In this document: positions 1-10,169 of the stretch, piece by piece
Position numbering within the stretch: position 1 is the first letter of the stretch
How the letters are laid out: each line of letters begins with the position of its first letter
Assembly (NCBI RefSeq): GCF_001949145.1
Contig: NW_019091512.1
Location: 1-30,505, forward strand
Source: Acanthaster planci
Lineage: Eukaryota > Echinodermata > Asteroidea > Valvatida > Acanthasteridae
Length of the DNA: 30,505 nt
Direction of reading: 5' to 3'
Program-made: the position numbers and the translations under genes
The notes under the pieces: generated by a model
What the model was told of the DNA's origin: nothing
What the model saw: only the letters and a program-made list of their open reading frames with translations
Databases searched by the model: none

Positions 1-238
1 GCATGTGACAAGAGTCAATCCTGAAGGCCGGCCTCTTCCCGCGACATCGGCATTGGAAGAGGGCCATTCATTCTACTAGGGTGTTGCTGTCTTTACATTA
101 CAAGTCCATAGGTTAAGCCATAGAGCAAGGAACAGAAGGAGTTACAACTACCTTAATTTAAGTCTCCCGAAGCTATCCATAGCCTACCTCACCTGTGTCA
201 ACTCGGCTGGTACATGTAATTGCTGGGCATTCTCATCA

Positions 239-312
239 ATGGCAACCAGTTCGCTGAATGGATCCTCGTCCGACTCGGAACATCAGATCGATACTGACAG
301 CGTGCAGTTCAG
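239..312 (+). CDS. Candidate first coding exon of an unidentified transcript
   Basis: An ATG at 239 opens a hydrophilic Ser/Asp-rich peptide (MATSSLNGSSSDSEHQ, then IDTDSVQF) ending at a consensus donor TTCAG|GTAGGC at 313, phase 2. The composition looks like a real protein N-terminus but is too short to identify. The reading frame is also open upstream of the ATG, so the exon could start earlier. It might belong to a gene to the left, one whose later exons I could not find, or an alternative HLCS 5' end (phase matches the internal AG at 9966-9967). Confidence 0.35.
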
Positions 313-2469
313 GTAGGCCTAGACCTTTAAATTATTACAGTATCTAGGGAGGAACGTGAGGCCTATAACTTAGCCTGCTTCTAGAATTTGGAGATGAATT
401 CATGAACTCCCAAAAATCCAGGCAAATGCTACATGTACTACCCTTCAAATCAAATGGGGCTACAAGAGACTTGTGGGACAAAACCTCCGGTAAATAGAAA
501 TCTCATTTTGTAGAATAAGCCATTTCAGTGTTTCGCAAGGAATTCTGGGATTGAATTTGGATAAATAAAACCCACATGGTATAGGCAGCTGGCGTTTCGT
601 GCCTGGGGAGTTGTGCAGAAGCCTGCGCGGAGATCCGTCGATCAGCTGTGCGAAGTAGTTGAGCTAGTACCTAATTAAACCAAATTTTCAGCTTTTTGTG
701 CTGATCTTTGTGTTACCTTTAATAAAATTTTTAACAACCCACAAAGTCAGTTTTGCTTGGATCACTTGGAAAAAATGGGACTTTTGTGAGATATTTACAA
801 ATGGATTGGCGTGCGTGTTCTGGTCCATGATGTACATGTATGTTACTAGACTGCCGTTGAAATTTTCTCGCACGTATTTTGTTACGTTTTTTACCTGTAA
901 ACAGGGTCCAACGAATACTCTTTATAGGACAAAGGATCTTAATTATGAGCCAATGTACATAGGCCTACAGTGCAGTGTTACGATATGACATGGGCGTAGG
1001 CCTACGAGTACTACGAACGATGTACGAGTTTTAAATCGAGTTATTTTGAACTTTCTGCAGTGATATGAATTTACAAAAAAAAATGAGGAGATTATGAAGT
1101 CGCCTGTTGTATATTCAAGGCACACAGTAGAGCGTCCTTTTTCTTTTGCAATTCGATGTGAATCGGAAAGGGAATCCGAAAAACTTTCTTACTACCCACT
1201 GCAAAACGTGCATTGCTATGGAACGGTGCGGTTTGTTTATCCAAAAAAAGGGTTGTTAAGGCCAGTTGGCGCGTGCGCAATCAAAACTTCGAAATGGCTT
1301 ATCGAGAGATATAAGAACTCCACCATTCCCGTTCTGACCAAACATTTGTAGTTCTTATTGTAACACTGTTTTAATTTTTCTTTTTATATTTCTTTGTAAA
1401 ATTTGTCTTATCATGTAAAACCTGATGATAGGATTTTTGAAATTATTTTAATTGAAGGATTTTATTTTCTACAAATGTTCATATTGAGGAATTTTAAAAT
1501 AGTAAATTTTTGAAGTTTTATTGAAAGCTGGTCCTGTCAGTGATTTAATTGTCAGCCTAATAATAATAAAAATGTTAGGGCTGCAGTGCAGAATGACGTG
1601 TTCATGTACGGTAAATCATGTGGTGACTCTTTGTGGCACATGTAATATTTTGTGTTGTGTTACAATTAACATGATGCATTGATAGATTTAGTTCAACCTG
1701 TGCACTTCACGGCCTACCTCACCTACAGTATTAATGACAGTGTAATTCAGCATGTTCAGTCACACTCGCAGATTTTAATGATAGAGTGACAGTCACTTGA
1801 CATTTGCAGCATGGGCCTGTGGAAATGTTGGCTGCTTTAAGTTTAACCTGGAATGTTCAATGATGAAAAGATTGGTTTGACCAAATTAAAAGAACGAGTG
1901 TTTTGTCAGGCCACCTTGCACGTTCCAGTGAAAGTGTAAGAAAATACACCTTACCTGGTAATCTGTATCGAAGACAATCTATTCAACTTGGAGAAAACTG
2001 GCATTATTCAAGAGAAGTTGCATGCTGGAAACCCATTAGCATCGTACGTGTTCTACATATGAATGCAAAAGTTATTTGCTGTCGCAAAAAAATTGGGAGC
2101 AAACCTTTGCTGAAGTTGAAAATATGTTTGATTTTTGCAAATTCACAGCGTTAATTTGATCTGACCTCACAAATTTGCGTTTCTGTTCACTTTTATGCCA
2201 TTTTTGTGAACTGGCCGTTACGCAGGACGTGGTTTTAAAACTCGTTGACAGTCAGTATAAACCTACGTTGTCCAATCACTCTGTGCGAAATGTTGGAAAG
2301 GGTTGACAGATTTCACGCAATGTGAACCCTTGGAAGCACACTTTTGTGAATCGCCCGTATTAAGTCTGATCCGTAAATTGTTCCTTTATATGTATTTAAG
2401 TCCAACAGTCTGACAGTACCTTTTGTGGCCTTAATACAAAGTATGCACATAAAGTTTTTTTAAAGTGCT

Positions 2470-2496
2470 ACATGTACTTGTACATGTACTACATGT
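2470..2496. repeat. GTACATGTAC palindrome cluster
   Basis: Overlapping ACATGTAC units separated by short spacers (ACATGTACTTGTACATGTAC), typical of clusters throughout the non-coding sequence. Another array follows at 2611-2666 with GTACCGGTAC at 2629-2638 and GTACATGTAC at 2654-2663. Confidence 0.8.
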
Positions 2497-4010
2497 CAGT
2501 AAACTTGAGTATAAATGCCCCTTGGACAAAAATGCTCACTGATTTACATGTACATTCTGCTATTGATAAAAATTGAAATTGAACATATTTTTAATAAGTA
2601 CTAGTACCGGGTACATGTATTTGTATAGGTACCGGTACCATGCACACATACATGTACATGTACATAAACCTTTAAAGAAGGAATGAAATGTATTGCAGAG
2701 TCAGGAGTGCTGTTAAAAATGTGGAGAATAAAGTTTTGAAAATGACCATCAAAGGTTTAGCTGTGATTTACCTACAATATTAACGGTACCACTAAATTGA
2801 TTTCAAAGAGAGATTTTTTCTTGATACCGGTACAAGTGTAGATTTAAAGAATGGTTAGGAACATGATGAAAAATGAATATAATTTCAGTGGTTAATATTC
2901 ACTTAATAGTGTATTTTGAGTGGACATCCATTTACATGTACACATGTTCCTCGAGACCCTGGTAAAAATGTCCCAAATGCCAAAGTTCCTCTAAAAGGGG
3001 GTCCCCTTTCCGATACAATGACTATTACATCATATTTTCACTCAATAAAGGATTGCTCAGAACCACATACCGGTACATGTACATGTATTTATTTCCTGGT
3101 GTGTCCATTTAAAGATAAACTTAAAAATCTTGCATTTTCGCCGTAGTTGACCCAACAGGTACATGTGTATATACCTGGTAGCAGTCTGTCTTTTTTTTTT
3201 ACTTTCAAGTGTTTTTCAAGGTACATGTATGTCATCCATTGTCACTACATTTGCATGTTAAACCCTCAACTTAAATTCTTCTGAAAGGGAGCTTTTATTC
3301 TCTCAAAGTGGACTGTATAGAAAAATAAAACCAAATAATGGATACATACATGTACATGTACTAGTAACTGGCACATTGAATGGAGTACATGTGCATGTAC
3401 GTGAGCAAGTTTCACCATTCACTATGAAAATCTGAAAAAGATGTACGCTGCAATAACAATGGACGCTCATTGTTAGTGCAATGAGTTTCTTTTGTTAGAT
3501 GTGCGTAGTGTTTGCAAACAGGTACCGTAGTACTGGTACCCAAGGCTTGCTTTACTTTGGCCAAAGTGATATGATGTGCAAAGATGAGGGTACATGTACA
3601 TCTATACTTCAACTGGCGTTATAACGTTAGTTATTCCGGGTCAGTGACAAACTGTCATTATCCCAGTGCTTACATCGTATGGCGAACAAACTTAAAAAGT
3701 ACATGTAATCATGTATATTGCTTTGCAAAATTAACTATGGTACATGTACCTGTATATTACCGGTGTAATGGCTTACGATCTTTGAAGTCAGAAATACCAG
3801 CTGTAATTAGCATTTTAATCTATCACTTTTAGTCACATGTACATTTGTACATGTACCCATGCCATACGGTGCAGGTACATATTTACCAGAAATATTGAGA
3901 AGTCAAATTTGCAAACTCAACTTTTGTGTGTTGTACGCAAGTTGGACTTCTTGTCAAAACAACAAATTTGTACACCCTAGACCCTGCATCAGGTATATGT
4001 TCATGTATTA

Positions 4011-4072
4011 TATACATGTACATGCAGGTACATGTACATGTACCAGTGTGCATGTACATGTACATGTATGTA
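4011..4072. repeat. GTACAT tandem/palindrome array
   Basis: Successive runs of TACATGTACATG separated by CAGG and ACCAGTGTGC. On either strand this translates to Met-Tyr-Met and Cys-Thr-Cys-Thr runs, which explains the spurious ORFs here. Confidence 0.9.
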
Positions 4073-4628
4073 ATTGCTATGAGTAGTAACAATGCAGATA
4101 TCATGCACATTACTGTACTGAGTACTGTTCTGTGAAATGAGTACGCACAACTGCACAAATGGTACTGCATGTGTACAGGTTATGTATGACAAATTGCATT
4201 CCTGCCATTGCCAATATTAGACAAGTCTTATTTTACCAGGTGCCAGAGAGTGAACTCTGACTTTTAAATTGTATAAAAGGACCGGCAGCCCGGCAAGACC
4301 GCTGCTCCCAGCGGAATTCATCAATACATTTTGTGGTGACGCAAACCCGCCTCCTCGGAAACATTATCGCTGGGGCACCAAGGGAGCTGGGGGGGAGGGA
4401 GTGGAGAGAGGAGGGGCTGAAATGAAAGATGGACAGAGGAGGTAACGAAGACCTACCGGTACAGAGATGAATTGAGGGTTGGTAAGGGAGTAAAGGAGGA
4501 AATTCTCCTGTTGCCAGGGTTTCTGTAAATGCATCAGTGCATGTACCAGTACACCAGGACATATACCAAGCATGCATGTAGATGTTCATCATTGACAGCG
4601 GGACTACAATATGTTCGCATTCTGGTAA

Positions 4629-4732
4629 ATGATGGATGGTACCGTACCTGCACTAGATCTTGAGGAATTTAGAATCGACTTGTATGTAATGAAAGACAAA
4701 TTGCAAACCAACTTACCACTGACAGTATCAGG
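4629..4732 (+). CDS. Candidate start exon, 35-residue peptide with donor site
   Basis: Two tandem ATGs (4629, 4632) directly after an in-frame TAA open 34 complete codons reading MMDGTVPALDLEEFRIDLYV and then MKDKLQTNLPLTVS, ending at TATCAGG|GTAAGG (GT at 4733), phase 2. The peptide has an amphipathic, protein-like composition unlike the Tyr/Met/Cys/Thr/His peptides generated by the surrounding palindromes. I do not recognise it. It could be an alternative HLCS first exon (phase fits the AG at 9966-9967), a small independent gene, or chance. Confidence 0.35.
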
Positions 4733-6372
4733 GTAAGGCCTGCTTAATTTCTGATTTGGCAGCAAAGAAGCACAATTTTCACAATATACCCAGTATGAAT
4801 CAAGTAATCATAGACCAAGAGCATTATACCAGTATACACATGTACATGCACACATCGAATTGTAGAAACTTAAAAATGGAGGAGTTTTGAGTGGAGAACA
4901 GAATTTTAGACAAGAAAATATTTTTTTTCAAAACCTGTACAACCTTAAACCTCAAGGTGCCATTACCGAACATAAAATTAGTTAAAAATTGATGTTTGGG
5001 GTGAAGGCAATTCCGTAAGATGTGTTTTATTTTTTCTTATTGTTTGCAATTGATTCAAAAACTGTTTTAATGAAATAACAAAGTCTGCACTCTGGCAAGC
5101 ACTTGTAAACCGATACTTGCTTTCCTCTTCAGGTGTATTAAGTGTGCAGTCTGTATTTAAATGTTGGGTGTTGTGTGAGAGTGTCCCCCATTTCAGTTGT
5201 TAGTGTTCAGCTTCAAGTGTAAATTGCCTACTCCTGTGATTTGCTAGTGAAGCCGTGAAGTGTCCCTTCCCGTGTACAGGTACATGTACTTTGCATGTAC
5301 TAGTACGGTATACATTTGCCCGGTAGTTTTCCTCAGGTGTTACAAAAAACTTGTCATCTCTCTGACACTAACTGTGCTACTTACTGCTAGGGAAGATTTC
5401 TGCAGGGATAATTAAATGATGTAGGAGAATTAATGAGAATTCCAGAGGTTAGGTCATCAGCAACTGTCTTTGAGTGAAGCAACCTGGGACAGCCAGTTAT
5501 AACCAGGCCCAGCTTGGAAGCATGCAGGGACTCCTGTGACGTCAACATTTGTGGAATGGATCATGAAATAGTCAACGGCGGCTTAACCTCCAAGGACTCA
5601 TTTGAGTTCTGCATTTAATTTCAGGACTTTATTTTATCATTTGTTAAGAGCAATCTGTATTTAATTCATTCAACCAAATTTCCTGTAGAATCATAGCTCC
5701 TGTGATCTAAATGTACATGGAGGTAAAATTTGATGAAGAAAAGTACAAGCCATCCAACACCCTTACAAATTGTTTCATGTCACAAAGAAAGGATTTGTAC
5801 TAGTACATGTACATTGCACTGATCTAAAAGAAATAAGAAAAAAAATCACAATTAATTAATACATATTGCCTTCAAAATGACATTAATTATGATCATAGAG
5901 TGTGACGGATGAACAGAAGCTTCATGAATGACTGAATACCAGCAATTAAATATGTACATGTATGTTGCATCCTAATAGCATACAGTACAGTACATATACA
6001 TGTACATGTACGTCCAATACTATCCTGCATGTGTCCTGTGGGTAACCTTGATTGAATTAAATTCCCCCCCCACCACACCTCCTTTTCTTTACTTGGGTAA
6101 TCATGGCCCCCTTAAATTTGGCAAGTGCTTTTAAAGGCTGCCCTCTCTCCCAATATAAAAATCATTCCTCTGCTCTTTGGCACATCACATCTAAGCCCTT
6201 TGACGTACATGTACATGTACCAAACAGCAGCGGAATTGATCATTAACAATGTGAGGGGGGGCACCAGCTTTGAGATCAACCCATGGTCAACCTCCCTCAA
6301 AACTGCCTGTACTAATTAGGCAGTGAATCGTGAGCAAGCCTTTAATGAGACCATACCAAAAGATTACTACAG

Positions 6373-6428
6373 CATGTGTACGGTACATGTACATGTACAT
6401 GTGCATACATACATGTACAGTACATGTA
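6373..6428. repeat. GTACAT tandem/palindrome array
   Basis: Runs GTACATGTACATGTACATGT, then GCATACATACATGTACAGTACATGTA. A second cluster follows at about 6545-6585 and a GTACCGGTAC-like pair near 6605-6640. Confidence 0.85.
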
Positions 6429-7602
6429 GATCGGCGAGGTACGTGACACATACATGTGCAGTGTATAAATTTGAAGTCTTTGCAGCTTGACTGAAGATTT
6501 TACCGTGATTCGTTTTCATTTTGAAGTTCAACTGCAGGTAAAACGTACATGTACAGTACATTGTAAGTACATGTACATGTATGTAATGTTTATCAATAAA
6601 AGGTTACCGGTACATATTTACATACATATATACCGGTACTTTTTACAATGTATGGCCTTTAGGCTTTAGTTGCTGCTCTGAGACCGATACATTATATGCT
6701 TTTCATTGCTCACTCATAGGAACACATACACATAAAGTGTATGTAGAACCATTGGGGACCGGTACACTTACAATGTAGTACATGTATAGTGTACATCTAC
6801 ATGTACATGGTGATATTTGACTAAATGTACTGACATATTTACATATTGTTTGTAAACTTGTAACAGCATGTTTAATTTATAGTGCTGTACAGTACATGTA
6901 CATGTTTCCCCACACTTAACATGCTTACTCGTGCAAGCACAAAGTCCAGTGTCCAATTTGACTTTGATGTACAGTGCATGTACACTGTACTAGTACAGGT
7001 GTGTGACTCCTTACTCAGTAGCTAGTGACTTGGAAAGTGTCCAATTCCATGAAACTGGGCCAAAAAATGGCTGCTTTATGTGGTGGGAAAGTTGACACCA
7101 TTGCAAATACTATATACATTTGGAAAAAGTTGTTGCATTATGTACCGGTAGAATCAAAGGGCTCACAGTACGTTGCATTTGAAAGTATTACTGAATTGCT
7201 GCAGGAAATTTTGTGAAAATAATTCACTTTCACATTCACACACATATCTCTTAAGATATGAAAATAATTTCCCACTTGCATGAATAAATTGGAAATGTGT
7301 TTCCACATGTGGAAAAATCTGTGAAAACTGTCTTTTTACATTGGGAAAATCTGTGGAAAACTTTTCCCACTTCAGGCACATTTGTGAAAATCCACATGTA
7401 CATGTGGCAATTTTTTCGAACCCCCCACTTTTAGGAAAATGTGTAAACAGCTTTTCCCTCTTCTGTCAAAATCAGCCAAACTTTTACCTACTTCAGGACA
7501 AGTGTTTCACAGTTTGTGGAATGAAAATGAATTCCCCGGGAAGAGAAAAAGTGCCATTCCCAGGTTAACTTCCAATTACATGTATGTACAGTACATAATT
7601 AC

Positions 7603-7630
7603 ATGTACATTGTACATGTACAATGTACAT
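7603..7630. repeat. Perfect 28-bp palindrome within an ATGTAC cluster
   Basis: The half-site ATGTACATTGTACA is followed immediately by its exact complement TGTACAATGTACAT. It sits in a longer run of GTACAT repeats (about 7576-7649). Confidence 0.85.
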
Positions 7631-8070
7631 AAATGTACATGTACATGTAAGTTGTGGTTTGTTGAATTTGACAGTTGGAAATTATGTTGCAGATTTAATC
7701 TCTGCATGATCATAGCTTTGACCCAGTTGGGGTAGTGTACCCTACCTGGAGCACCCCTTCCTGTCTAAATATGTGATGTCACCCCAGGGTCACCCCAGGC
7801 ACATTGGGGACATGTACATTTGTACAGTAATTAAAGGTGCTGTTTGTGCAGAGTTTCACATGTTACAGGTACTCACAACGTCCATCTTACTTTGTACAAA
7901 AAGAAATCAGTCTCACTACCAGTTGGATGCCATTGCAAAGTCCATGTGATTACACCTTCAAATTTCAAGTTGATTTGATGCTTTCCTTCTTATTATGGAT
8001 CCAACATTTTCAGAAAAGGGAACATGTGGAAGTTAAGAAATGGGGGGAACCCCAGTAGGAGGTGTGCAGG

Positions 8071-8122
8071 AATAAAAGTGGGGCACATTTTTTGTGCCAG
8101 AATCAAAGTGGGGCACATTTTT
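8071..8122. repeat. 30-bp-period direct duplication
   Basis: AATAAAAGTGGGGCACATTT at 8071 recurs as AATCAAAGTGGGGCACATTT at 8101, with one substitution over 22 bases. Confidence 0.8.
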
Positions 8123-8308
8123 ATGGAGATATCTGTTTTATTAAATATAACCAGTCAAGGCAAATGAATAAGTACTCGTTGGTGAAAAGGGAAATATGTA
8201 ATTTCAAAATAAATAAATATGGGAGGATGGGGGCATGCTGAGATTGACCCCCTCTGGATCTGTTACTGCTGCCATTCTGCATGTGTACTGTTAGGTTAAA
8301 TAATGGCT

Positions 8309-8328
8309 GAGTTCGGGCAGTGTGTTCT
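8309..8328 (+). repeat. Displaced left terminus of dispersed element copy A
   Basis: GAGTTCGGGCAGTGTGTTCT matches the left end of copy B (23771). The motif TGTTCT at 8323-8328 recurs at 8680-8685, where homology to copy B resumes, as if about 357 bp had been inserted after TGTTCT with a 6-bp duplication. Confidence 0.45.
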
Positions 8329-8679
8329 GAGCTGTTACATTACATGTACATACAGTGTAGTTTATACCGGTAGTTTATTCGCCACTCATATAAAATATTA
8401 TACATGGTGAAAATTAAGTGGTCCTTGCTCTGCTAAAAAAAAAAAACCATTGATACACCATTAAAAATACATACATGTATGTAGCAAAATAGATTAAGAA
8501 TATACATTAAACATTAAAACACCACAATACACGTAACTACAGTTATGAGTTGTTTAGCTCCTGCACAGTACTAGGATAAAACCACCGATCGCTTTTTTCG
8601 TTTTGGCAGCTACAACTCTGTACCGTCTTCCAGAGGGGAGCAATTGGAACAAAGCATTGCCCGGGTGCGACTTGTCCAT

Positions 8680-9096
8680 TGTTCTCGTACATGTATGTTC
8701 ATGAACAGCTCAATTTGTTGTTCGTGGATCAGCTGCTCGAATGCTAGGAACACACAGTAGGTTATCACTGGTAGTCCATGTACATTTCAATGGTTAATGC
8801 TTGGATTTCTAGGCAGCATTTTTTACTCTTTAAAAGGGAACATTCGTTTCAGTGTTATGATGTGTGCAAATTTTACAAAACATTTCCATCGCCTCCTGCT
8901 TTGCTGACCATCTCGCAACTTTCGCGGCTCTTCAAAAACTAAATCCCTTGCACGTCGAGATTTGTTCTTGCAAAACCCTGACGAGGAGTACATGTAGGTG
9001 TGCAGTCCTGTTCTGAGAACAGTGTTCTTGAGTCGTGTCCCTGCCGTTTGAGCATGAGAACAAGAAACTCATGTTAATAACAGGCCGCCTGAACTC
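8680..9096 (+). mobile_element. Dispersed inverted-repeat-ended element, copy A (main body)
   Basis: Aligns with 23771-24226: GTTCTCGTA, TCATGAACAGCTCAATTTGT, CAGCTGCTCGAATGC, GTTAATGCTTGGATT, GGGAACATTC, GAGAACAGTGTTCTTGAGTC and GAGAACAAGAAAC all have counterparts there in the same order. The right end carries GCCTGAACTC (9087-9096). The matching left end, GAGTTCGGGCAG, is displaced to 8309-8320. Confidence 0.65.
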
Positions 9097-9686
9097 GGCC
9101 AATGAGTGTTAGCATTCTTTATTATACACATAGCGTATGTATTCTTGCAGCTGTGTTCCAATGCATTCTGAGGCCGGAACCCAAGGGGTGGTCATGCAGT
9201 CAAGCTAATTTTAACGTGTGAGAACTTCTATTGATCAAATGCAGGTGATATTTGGATGTGCTGTTTCTACATGTATGCCTTGTTTCTTTATTTGAAATAT
9301 TTGTTAATGGATGACTACGCTGCATCCTTGAATATAATCACTCTGAGCATACGAGTACCTGTACTTCTATGTACCCGGTACCAAGTTTATTCAGCTTCCA
9401 ATTTACTGCAGTTGGCTGACAGTGGAGATTTTTTGCATCCTTTCAATTTCAGAGGTGTAGTGAACCCCCCAAAAAAGAAAAAATCCATGAGAAAGAAGCA
9501 AACCAACTTCCTGGATTTCCCCTGTTTTTATTTCACTTGGGTTTTCTGCATCCCTTCCATGGTGTTAATTTTTAAAAAAGTCCCAAGACATTGCTCATGT
9601 TCAATTTTAATCTTTTTCAAATTGTATTTGCACCATAACTCCTCACATTTTTCACTTTTTGTTTTGTGTTTGTGCATGCCCGACAG
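9097..9686. other. Upstream flank of HLCS exon 1, no gene recognised
   Basis: AT-rich. A 146-codon open frame (9256-9696) is hydrophobic/aromatic with poly-Lys from A-runs and no domain; it is most likely chance. No TATA box or initiator stands out. Confidence 0.5.
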
Positions 9687-9908
9687 ATCCGTGTAGAGTC
9701 CAGTAGCTGGACATGTTTGAGAGTATTGTGCATCGATCCAGTTCACTAACCAGCCCATGAAAGGATTATCTGGTTCTAAAACTGTTGGGTGACGACATTC
9801 GTCTGCCAAACAGTCAAACTGAATGGCATGACACATGATGTGCAGTTCCTTTCTCCAAGACCAATCATAACCATGCATGCGACTGCGTAGGCCCCTGACT
9901 AACTTGCC
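9687..9908 (+). other. HLCS: Possible HLCS 5' UTR exon segment
   Basis: A T-rich tract ending GCCCGACAG (AG at 9685-9686) could be an acceptor for a 5' UTR exon continuing into the coding exon at 9909. The segment is stop-rich in the HLCS frame, as expected for untranslated leader. No core promoter element is recognised, so the transcription start may lie elsewhere. Confidence 0.3.
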
Positions 9909-10169
9909 ATGCTTTTCACGGTGTGCTACGCCTACTTGACCTTCTCCACGGCTTGGCGTGACTACAGACAGAAGGCAAAGGTGATGAACGCCCTGCGTTG
10001 CCATGGCGCCCGGGCCAGCATCGCCTTTCGGAAGATCCTCCAGGAGGGCACGATCAGTGAAGGAGACAAGATGAGGGCTTCATTTCTTTGCGAGACGGGT
10101 GAGCAACCAATCATCTCACAGCTTCTCGGCGAGAAAAGAGGGAAACAGATGCTTGTGGTACATCCCAAG
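9909..10169 (+). CDS. HLCS: HLCS exon 1 (residues 1-87), N-terminus
   Basis: Opens with [16 protein letters not shown], a short hydrophobic stretch that, from memory, resembles the start of the long vertebrate HLCS isoform; it could be a membrane anchor or part of a targeting signal. Basic residues follow (RQKAK) and the exon ends in MLVVHPK. An in-frame TAA at 9900-9902 makes this ATG the first possible start on this exon. The donor is AAG|GTTAGT at 10170, leaving phase 0, which fits exon 2. An internal AG at 9966-9967 could act as an acceptor for an alternative upstream start exon. The exon is GC-richer than its surroundings. Confidence 0.75.

Larger units (their letters stand above)
313..4628. 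other. Non-coding stretch, no gene recognised
   Basis: AT-rich with many stop codons in all frames. Open frames at 698-988, 1094-1351 and 1903-2154 have no recognisable domain or supporting splice pattern. Palindromic GTACATGTAC clusters become frequent after about 2460. A polypurine, G-rich patch lies at 4380-4440. Confidence 0.6.
4733..8308. other. Non-coding stretch, palindrome-rich, no gene recognised
   Basis: Contains GTACTAGTAC at 5797-5806 and 6987-6996, several GTACAT arrays, and an imperfect repetitive patch at 7250-7510 made of GAAAATCTGTGGAAAACTTT-like segments. No ORF has a recognisable domain. Confidence 0.6.

Noticed and set aside
3859-4192. Several overlapping short open frames rich in Met-Tyr, Cys-Thr and Val-His
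   Set aside because: They are translations of GTACAT arrays in different frames, with no domain or splice signals.
4233-4592. 119-codon minus-strand open frame
   Set aside because: Ser/Pro/Leu-rich low complexity from the polypurine tract; no recognisable domain.
9256-9696. 146-codon + strand open frame before HLCS exon 1
   Set aside because: Aromatic and poly-Lys composition from AT-rich DNA, no domain, and it ends beside a likely acceptor.
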